A stretch of DNA of 64,000 nt from Neoceratodus forsteri (Eukaryota > Chordata > Ceratodontiformes > Ceratodontidae). Made by a program: the position numbers and the translations under genes. Location of the stretch: NCBI GenBank assembly GCA_016271365.2, contig CM028131.1, positions 175,092,501 to 175,156,500 of the forward strand. The letters are read 5' to 3'. Numbering within the stretch: the first letter of the stretch is position 1; each line of letters starts with the position of its first letter. Below are positions 56,720 through 64,000 of the stretch, piece after piece. Below the pieces are notes generated by a model, which did not search any database, was not told the origin of the DNA, and saw only the letters and a list, made by a program, of their open reading frames with translations.

Positions 56720-57491
56720 GGGATGCACTAAATGCACATACCCCACTCTTGCCCCTGCACCCCACTGACAGGTGCACCCATACTGGCATTCACCAATGCC
56801 GACCAGCTATCCACGGCTCCTCCCCCAATGCACAGGACTCTGCAGCGTTGCCGGAGGAGGAGTTGTCCCAGGCAGACATCCAATGGGATGCCCTCCTGGG
56901 ACCCATAGTGGATCTCACACATAGGGTGGCATGGGTCTGGGGCTGTGCATGCTGATAGCATGCACCCGGACCAGCACGGCACCCTCCAGTCCCAGTGCTG
57001 CCTCACATAAACTTTCTGGGTGCTTACCTATCCAGCTGCCCCTGCCGCCTCCTGCTGCCCAGCAGTTGGGAGCAGCACAGTGTGCACTGTTCTGGTCCCC
57101 CAGTGACTGAATACCTGTGTTCATGGGGGCATGCAGTGGGTTATGGCAGGGTCTCCCTGATGTACCCTGCACCACCCTCTGCACCCATGCGGCCAGCACT
57201 ATGCAGGTTAGTGAATACACATAGTGCTAGCACCCCAGAACGACCCCATCGCGGAGCTGTCTGCAGACATGGGGGATTGGGTGCAGTGGGTCTGCATGTG
57301 CCCCCTTCATGCATGCCATGCAGGGGGGGGCACAGGGGGTGTGGAGTATCTACTCGCCCCAGATATGCATGCATAGCCACTGCACACCAATTGTGCATTG
57401 GGCCTACAGCTCTGTGTACCTGTAGTGCTCCATTAATAAACATTATTTCAATGTATTGTTGTGTTTTTCATTGGCATGCTTAAGCACACCC
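56720..57491. mobile_element. Possible Harbinger-type element inside the hAT element
   Basis: The left end GGGATGCACTAAATGCACAT and the complement of the right end, GGGGTGTGCTTAAGCATGCC, match at roughly two thirds of positions. The GC-rich body resembles 25527-26226 in composition. A clear target duplication is not visible, so this is tentative. Confidence 0.35.
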
Positions 57492-57794
57492 CCTACACAC
57501 ACACACAGCTTTGTGCACTGAACTCTGAGGTAAAAACAAATATTCCCTTTTTTTTTCATTTATTTTACTAACCTTAGACCAGACCAGGGTCTATAGGTCC
57601 CTTCTGATCTCACACATATAATTCATAACTCCTGCTTATCTTGATGAAGACACCCCCATACCTTCCCCAGGCTCACAATTAAATAGAAACACTGTCTAAT
57701 TTTTTTTCAAATAACCTCAACCTCTAGGCTGGTCAGAAGAAGTGCTGCCTTAGTGATCTTTTTAAAAACACAACTCTGCTCTGTGCACCAAACA

Positions 57795-58070
57795 AGCCAA
57801 GTAGCACTTAAGCACTCTTTGTGTCCCCATCACCCTTTAAAGCCCACCATCATCGAGTCTCTTGTCTGGCTCGCTTTTTGCACTTCATGTGTTTAAAACA
57901 GACAAATTTGCAAAACAGAAGGTTTGTTTGTCTTGGTGGTTTGGGACGCTGCTTCCCTCAAGCAACACTTAAGCACTCTTTCTTGCACCCCCCCCCAAAG
58001 CATATCATCATCAAGTGGTCAGTCTTTTGTCTGACTCATTTTGCACTTAAAATGAGTTTAAAATAGACTA
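57795..58070 (+). repeat. Imperfect direct duplication (~105 bp units)
   Basis: CACTTAAGCACTCTTT occurs near 57805 and 57965. Each copy is followed by an AAAGC-CATCATC stretch, a TCTTGTCTG/TTTTGTCTG block and GTTTAAAA-AGAC. Confidence 0.7.
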
Positions 58071-58742
58071 ACCTGAGGCTGCCCACAAGAAGGCTAGTTT
58101 ACTTTCAATGGCTTAGGCTCTCTGCCAGTCCAGAACAGTGGCATTTGAGATGCAGCTCGGCTGACTCAACAGTGTTGCTGTTTTGAGTGGGGCCACATGG
58201 CAGGTGTTTAGATCATGCAGCAGCTCACTGGTTCTTGATCAGAAGATCTGAATTCATCCTCAGAAAGATGCACTGCCAACACATTACCTTACTACCCCAG
58301 AGAAACACAGGCTGCAGATGGACCAATAGAATTGCTTAGTGTAGCAAAGTCAGCAAACTGAGCACCAATTGGATGGCTCTGTCTGGATCTTGGCAGCCAA
58401 GAGATTCATAGTGGACATTTTCCCGTAGTGTTTGTCCATTTCCCCTGATACTTTAAAATTAAAAGATTTCCTTCCCGTATCCCGTTTTTGTAGTAAAAAT
58501 CCCTTAAAATACAGGAATCCCTGTAGATCTGGGAGCACTGAACTCGTGCTGTGTCAGTGTTACACATACTATAACCTCTTTCACTTGGCCATTCCTCCAG
58601 GACAGGCACTTCCTGCTAAAGCCCCTCCTCTGTGTTACAGCTATGGAGGGTCCTGAGGAAGTGACCTTTAGGGATGTTACACTGGACATGAGGTGGATGG
58701 CAACTTGAAGAAATCAACAATGCATTGCCATCCACTGGCTTC

Positions 58743-59411
58743 CTATACAGCCTTGTATAAATCCCCTCCTTCATGATTTTTCCTTAAAGAGACATCCAAA
58801 TAATTCACTTCTGACTCACTGCTGGTATAGCTAAATCTTAAGTATTCAGTAGTACTGTGTAGATAATCAATAAAGGAACCTAGTTCTTCTTTGTTACCTC
58901 TCCATAACAGTGTAATATCATCTATACAATGACCCCAATATAATATTTTATTTCTAAAGGGGTTGTTGTGATATATGACATTCTTTTCCCACATTCCTAC
59001 AAAAAGATTTTCAACCGAGGGGGCACATGTAGCCCCCATAGCTGTCCCCATTATCTGTAACAAAATTTCTTGATTAAATACAAAACAATTATTTTTAAGC
59101 ACAAATTCCAACAGTTTTAAAATCAACGCCACTGGAATGTCTCTAGGGGTGTCCTCAGAATTCAGAAAGGTGGCAACCACATCCAGTGCCCCCGAGAGGT
59201 TGGTATATAATGAATCTATGTCCAATGTCACAAATAAAATGTCATTCTCCATTTTGATGGTTTCACAAATATTCAAAAGATGTTTAGTGTTCTGTATAAA
59301 AGATGGTAACTTCTCCACACAAGATTTAAGGTAGCTGTCCACAAAGTTTGATAAAGGTACTGTTAAAGAACCAGTACCACTAACTATAGGGTGGCCAGGT
59401 GGTGTTCCCAC
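58743..59411 (-). pseudogene. PLE-3 reverse transcriptase palm/thumb
   Basis: The longest intact PLE frame in the window, 222 codons. It holds PIVSGTGSLTVPLSNFVDSY, motif A LDIDSLYTNL, the PLE block GTAMGATCAPSVENLFVG and, as motif C, CIDDI where active enzymes have YIDD. Both catalytic aspartates remain; the Tyr-to-Cys change probably reduces or removes activity. Upstream a one-base frameshift separates the fingers. Downstream LYRKPVDGNALL continues in another frame. Confidence 0.85.
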
Positions 59412-61144
59412 ATTCTTATGTATTTTGGGAATTGTGTAAAAAAGTTGCTTTTATGGGATGCTTAACAATCAGAACATCTTTAATGTTCTTGGTTATGATT
59501 CTTCACTCAAATGCATCTTGCACTGTCTCATCAATTGCAAATTTAAAATACAGAGTTGGATCTGCTGTAAATGTTTTATAAATCTTGTCATTATTAAGTT
59601 GTCTGTCCCCTTCTATCACATAATTGTGCACATTCTGAATCACAACACACACCCCTTTTATCCTCTTGCTTTATCACAATCCTTGCATCCCCTTGCAGTT
59701 TCCTTAAAGCCTATTTTTCTGCCTTTGACATGTTCACATAAGTGGCCTTGGTGGGATTCAAAAACAAATTTTCCAGGTCTTGCTCCACTAAACTTTTGAA
59801 AACCACAACAGCTGGGCTAAAACTGGGGCAAAATGTTGAACTGGATTTAAATTTATTAAGTTTGTGTGTTCCATGTTCATTTTCAGATGTATTTTTTATA
59901 AAAATATGCTTTCAAGTTCAGTTTACGGCATGCCAAGTTGAAATCAATTATAGTGTCCACTTCATTAATCTGATTTGTAGGGTCAAATTTCAGACCCTTT
60001 TTCCAGTACTGATATTTCTTCTTCATCAAGTTCTCTTGTAGAGAGATTTACTATCGGGGTCATTTTACTATCTCCCGTTCCTCCATCCTCTCTGATTCCA
60101 TGTGCAGATCTTCCCCTTCCATCTCCCTCTCATTTGCCCTCTGGTGTAGTTGTAACCTCCATCTCTCCCCCTCCCCCCTTTCTGGTTCTTTTGCTTGATT
60201 TTGGTAACTGAATCTTGAACTCTGTCGGGGTTGGAAGGATGTTTGCTGTTGGGGTTGGGGATATGGAGGGAGCTCTCAAGTGTCCATAGCCTGATCTAAA
60301 AAAGGACCTCTCATTGCTGTTTCAGTTTCTGAATCACTTTGATCAGTACTACAATTAAAGGAGACTCTCCTAGGATGTTTTAAACTATCCCTGATGTTCT
60401 CTTTCTTTCATTCAAAAATATCTCCACATTCCCAATTATTTTTGTCTCTTAAAAAATGTGATTTGCTTTGCTTTCTTTAGTTGTCAAGTTTTAGAATAGT
60501 GTCTTTAAGTCTTTTGTTTAATATATCAAAATCTGCAACATCCTTAAACTTTAAAACCTCCTTTTCTTGCTTTTTAATCTCTTCCCTCAATTCTTCTCTT
60601 AATTTGCTGTGTTTAATAATTCATTTGATTAAATTGCTGTGAGCTTGCAATAAAATCTCTTCCCATTCTTTAATAAAATCCAGGTTATCTGTTCCAAAAG
60701 CATGTTTTTTGATAAGCCTTAACCCCCTTGGTACTCTCCCTACCTGGAGATAAGGCTCCATTTTTGTCACATTCTAATATACTCTTCTAATTTGTAACAT
60801 TACTTTTTCAAGTTGTCTAAAGGCTTCCAGGAGTGATTTAGCACCAGGTTCCAACAATTCTTTTCCTTGGTTTCTCAAAAAGGGGTTAGTTTCTCCAGCT
60901 GTCTGCATGAACAAATTTATATAGTCCAGTGGGTTTCCACCTGTTATGGATCCTGTTGCTCCTCTGTTAACTGTATTAGTCCCAAAAATATCTGGAGTGT
61001 CTTCCAACGACATTCTCCTTTTGGTGGTGCACAAAATATACATAAATCCTGGTAATCTGAAGTCAAAAAAACTGCTTTTATGCCAAAAAACTTGAACTCT
61101 AACTCAGAGGCAACCCATGAGTAGCACTTAACTACAGAACCACA

Positions 61145-61408
61145 ACACAAACTAATGTGTGCACTGGGCAGGTGGTGCTCACGAAAAACGTAGTCCACAC
61201 ACTTCAACAATTCGAGCTCAACACCAGCATATATATATATTTGACTCCACCAGGTAAAGTTTCTAGTTCTTTATTGAAAGAATAAAACCACCATTTTGGC
61301 ACATGCTTGATGCATTTCTGAACCTCCTGGTTCCTTTCTCAAAAGCTAATGTGCCAAACTAACAAACCACAGTTAAATACTTAATGAACACTATCATCAC
61401 AAATAAAT
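61145..61408 (-). repeat. PLE-3 terminal repeat, upstream copy
   Basis: Direct counterpart of 54983-55243. The reverse complement of 61309-61346 reads through GGAACC-AGGA-GGTTC and then AGAAATGCATC, retaining a GAAA after the stem. Confidence 0.9.
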
Positions 61409-63584
61409 CTAAAAAATGCTGCATGTGCCATTTGTTTGACTCAAGTTGCCCATTAAGCAAGGAAACTATTACAAATGAATCATAACAACTGAAAATTGCA
61501 TTCAAACATTTTGATATTTTCAGATGATGGAGGCAGGGCCCAAAATCGAAGTGTGATTGTGTCACTACGTTTGAGAATCCTGCTCCTTGTGCTTTGATCA
61601 CGCTGCATCGCTCACATGAGACAATTTAATTAGATCAGCCATGACCAAGGAGAAATGGACACCTTCAACCCCTGTCTTCCAAAGGTACACATGTTTGCTG
61701 CAAACATCTAAGAATGCAGACTGGAAGTGGAACAAAGCCTGTTCAGGATCCAAAGAAAGACTTAGCTCTCCTGGTCAATATATTCTTCTGCTTAAATGAA
61801 AAACATGCATACTTTGTTTTAAATATTACATTCTCAAAAAGAGCCTGCTAGGCTTCTACCTGGGAGATCCACTATCATGGGTGATTAAAGCACAAAAAAG
61901 TAGGCCTAACCTGAGGTCCATGAAAAACCTCCTGGTTTGTGGGGTTTTTTTAATGGAAAAAGAATAATAGAAAGTGAGAGTTAGGTTTCAGCTATTGGAG
62001 TTGTTCTTACATATCTTTAAGCTTACCCATTTGATTCACTTTGATACCATGGCACTAAGAAATGGGACCAAAGACACCTGTAAAGGCTCTCAAATCATAA
62101 AAATGGAATTTGTCTACATTATTCAATCATAAATCAGTGTCATGGAATATTATTTATAAACACAGGTTAAACAACCTTCCCTGCTACCCTTTCTTCTCTT
62201 CCGCACCCCATCCTCCTTTTATTCCCTAAGAAACTACTCCCATGGGTCATGTTTTAATCCCTACCCTGATGTTTAAAATCATTAGTACCAGCAAAGGGCA
62301 GATCCAGGATTTTAAGAAAGATCCCGTGGAAATAATAAAAGGGCAGTGCAAAATAAAATGGTAGAGCCAATGGGTGTGGCTATTGGAGAGACAACATAAC
62401 CCTTGCGGCTTCATTATCATGCACTAAATGCAATAACCGTGGTGGACCAGAAGGGAGTTAGGATTAGTTATTCTATACATATTATATTTAAAAACATTAA
62501 TGTTGCTTAGTGTAATTATCAAATGCATGATTTTTTTTAATGCACACCTTTTTTGTACTTAAAATGAAGTTACAGTGACACATTCACACAGATGCTTCAT
62601 TTATTCAACTGTGCTATATTTTTTACTTTGCCTGGTGCTCCCTCATTACCCCTCCCACCTTATGGCAACAGGGTGGCATGGTATTTTTATTTACTCCCCT
62701 TGTTCCAGAGACCCCAGAATGTGATTGCGCATGCACGTGGAGCCATGCACATGCACCATGGCTCCAGTGATGGTCCCATCTGCCCTCCCAGTGTAGTGCC
62801 TAGGTTTCCTCTGGCCTGGCACTGCCACCTAGTCTCCACCGGGTAGCAGACAAGAGTCAGGAAAACCTCACATCCCTCTCTGGAGAAAAGAGCTGCCAGG
62901 CAGCTGCTCAATCCTGCCTCGCCCACCCCCCCCCGGCTGACCCCTGGCAGCCTAAGCTCGCTCCCGAACCTGGGTGACCAGCGTGGCATGGGGTGTGGCA
63001 TTCAGCACCTCAGCCCTTAGAGCCACTGGGCCAGCACCCCAATGGTGGTTTATTAACACTATATTTCTTCTTCTTTTTTTTTTTTACAGTATACCATCAT
63101 GCATCCATAGATATTATATGGCTAATACCACTTCAGGTTCAACATGCATGCAGAAACATAGAACAGAACAGTGGTTCAGCCCAGCTGATCTGACAAAAAC
63201 GTTTTTTCTAATGCCACCCAGTATCTCAACTTTAATTCTGTAGTCACTTGGAGTATCTGCAACCAAAATACATTGGTACCTTATCTTGCTTCAATAAACC
63301 CATACCCAAAGATATATAGTATTTACGCAATACCAGCATAAACACTAAAGCACATCAGACAGTTTCTTTGCTTATATGCAACAGACTCTTAAAATATTTC
63401 AACTGTGAAAAGATTTATGAGACAAGAAATAGTCAAATAAATGAAAGTTATTGCCCCTGCTTTGCAGAATTATCATTCATTCCACATGGCTATAAGGCAT
63501 AGCAATCAATTATTATACCAATAGTTTTCTCAATGTTTTCTGTGAATTCTCTGTGAATATGAAGTAAAACAAGGCCTGTCACTC
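61409..63584. other. No recognisable gene
   Basis: Mostly AT-rich. AAAGGGCAGATCCAGGATTT near 62295 resembles a hAT terminal repeat, but no partner is visible in the window. 62690-63050 is GC-rich with open frames on both strands and no recognisable protein. Confidence 0.35.
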
Positions 63585-63955
63585 TGTTGTCATGGTTTTA
63601 TTGAAGGTAGCTCTTCAGAAGCCTTATGGTGGAAAAGGGTCTTTCTCCACCTGCAGTAAACACTGGGATTGTTGAAAAGATTTGCAGTAACCTCCATATT
63701 GTAGGGGTAAAATTGATGAGAACAAGAAACAAAAGTCTCACAGACATTGGTTGGCAATTCAGAAATTGGTTTCCCCTTCATGAGTTTACCCGTATGTTGT
63801 ACTTCCCCTGTATTTTGCCAGTTGTGCTTTCAGACAGCACTCGATCACATAGTTTAATTGCTGGTAGTAAATCTTTCAATGATGCAGACTCAAAATATTT
63901 GGGTATTAGGGCACAAAGTGAACAGACAATGTTCTGGTATTTAACAGTCTGCTTT
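63585..63955 (-). pseudogene. hAT transposase C-terminal (dimerisation) region
   Basis: The minus strand encodes YQNIVCSLCALIPKYFES, then LKDLLPAIKLCDRVLSES, and after frameshifts VFTAGGERPFSTIRLLKSYL followed by a stop and NRVTGL. The last block matches the conserved hAT C-terminus (E-R-S-F-S-x-L-K-x-I-K-x-x-L-R). It is a pseudogene by virtue of stops and frame changes. The catalytic part would lie beyond the right edge. Confidence 0.72.
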
Positions 63956-64000
63956 TAAAAAAATCATCCAAAAGGTAATCTAGGAAAGAATATACACAGT

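Larger units (their letters stand above)
56240..58540. mobile_element. 2.3 kb hAT-type non-autonomous element in PLE-3
   Basis: CAGTGCTCCCAGATC starts the element and its exact complement ends it. The flanks are AACTTG (56234-56239) and AACTCGTG (58541-58548): an 8 bp duplication that has lost two bases on one side. Restoring one copy keeps the PLE frame (T-A-R-V-V-A-E-N). The 5'-CAG...CTG-3' ends with 8 bp duplications are typical of hAT transposons. No transposase is present. The interior contains a further probable insertion and a duplicated segment. Confidence 0.75.
54983..61408 (-). mobile_element. PLE-3: Penelope-like element with both terminal repeats
   Basis: Read on the minus strand. 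Terminal repeats lie at 61145-61408 and 54983-55243. The N-terminal protein begins MSLEDTPDIFGTNTVNRG (within 60774-61043). RT fingers have VIKQEDKRGVCVVIQ near 59660 and YTIPKIHKNVGTPPGHPIVS across 59390-59440. The long open frame 58743-59411 carries LDIDSLYTNLSGALDVV, GTAMGATCAPSVENLFVGMW and the altered catalytic box HCIDDITLLW (normally Y-I-D-D). A hAT element interrupts at 56240-58540. The frame resumes with VVAENSNRQNSLLP and RFNYVTTYLSQAFEV. The GIY-YIG domain lies near 55740-55830 (NAFYIGKTLRPFKQGLGEHM) and ends with LLLKRESYWIIKLRAI. Confidence 0.9.

Overview
The window looks like intergenic or intronic DNA from a repeat-rich vertebrate genome. I recognise no host protein-coding gene, no structural RNA gene and nothing prokaryotic. 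Almost everything identifiable is transposable-element debris: Penelope-like elements (PLEs) with GIY-YIG endonucleases, CR1 LINEs with an esterase-type ORF1, L2/Rex1-like LINEs, PIF/Harbinger and hAT DNA transposons, tRNA-derived SINEs, and many foldback or hairpin elements. Decayed PLEs beside CR1, L2 and Harbinger fit an amphibian (caecilian- or salamander-like), a lungfish or another large-genome non-mammalian vertebrate. That placement is inference; the sequence does not settle the species.

Layout. 1-9.8 kb: three antisense PLE copies or pieces, with inverted scraps of their 3' ends. One PLE is split by a 2.0 kb foldback element (1,536-3,562). 9.8-12.4 kb: a degenerate ~155 bp repeat and two candidate exons. 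12.4-18 kb: an ORF of unknown function, an L2-like LINE tail, a PIF/Harbinger transposase pseudogene with its catalytic D, D and E still visible, and a CR1 tail. 18.2-20.4 kb: a second foldback element whose arms are tandem arrays, itself split by an 864 bp Harbinger-like insertion. 20.8-26.2 kb: LINE and CR1 tails, microsatellites, hairpins and a 700 bp Harbinger-type element. 26.9-34.5 kb: a plus-strand CR1 interrupted by a nearly complete minus-strand CR1. 34.7-41 kb: a foldback element, SINEs, a CR1 tail and hairpins. 41-50.6 kb: a minus-strand CR1 broken once by a foldback/LINE complex and once by another CR1. 51.5-54.3 kb: L2-like LINE pieces. 55-61.4 kb: a PLE with both terminal repeats, interrupted by a 2.3 kb hAT-type element. 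63.6-64 kb: the C-terminal end of a hAT transposase.

The pieces act as a record of successive insertions. In several cases the interrupted coding sequence or satellite unit serves as a ruler that fixes the insertion boundaries and target-site duplications. The most unusual structures are the two related foldback elements (1,536-3,562 and about 18,188-20,285). Their arms contain tandem arrays of 60-70 bp units, and their ends and target sites point to mobilisation by PIF/Harbinger transposase. All protein-like reading frames here are broken by stops or frameshifts, so no element in the window looks autonomous today.
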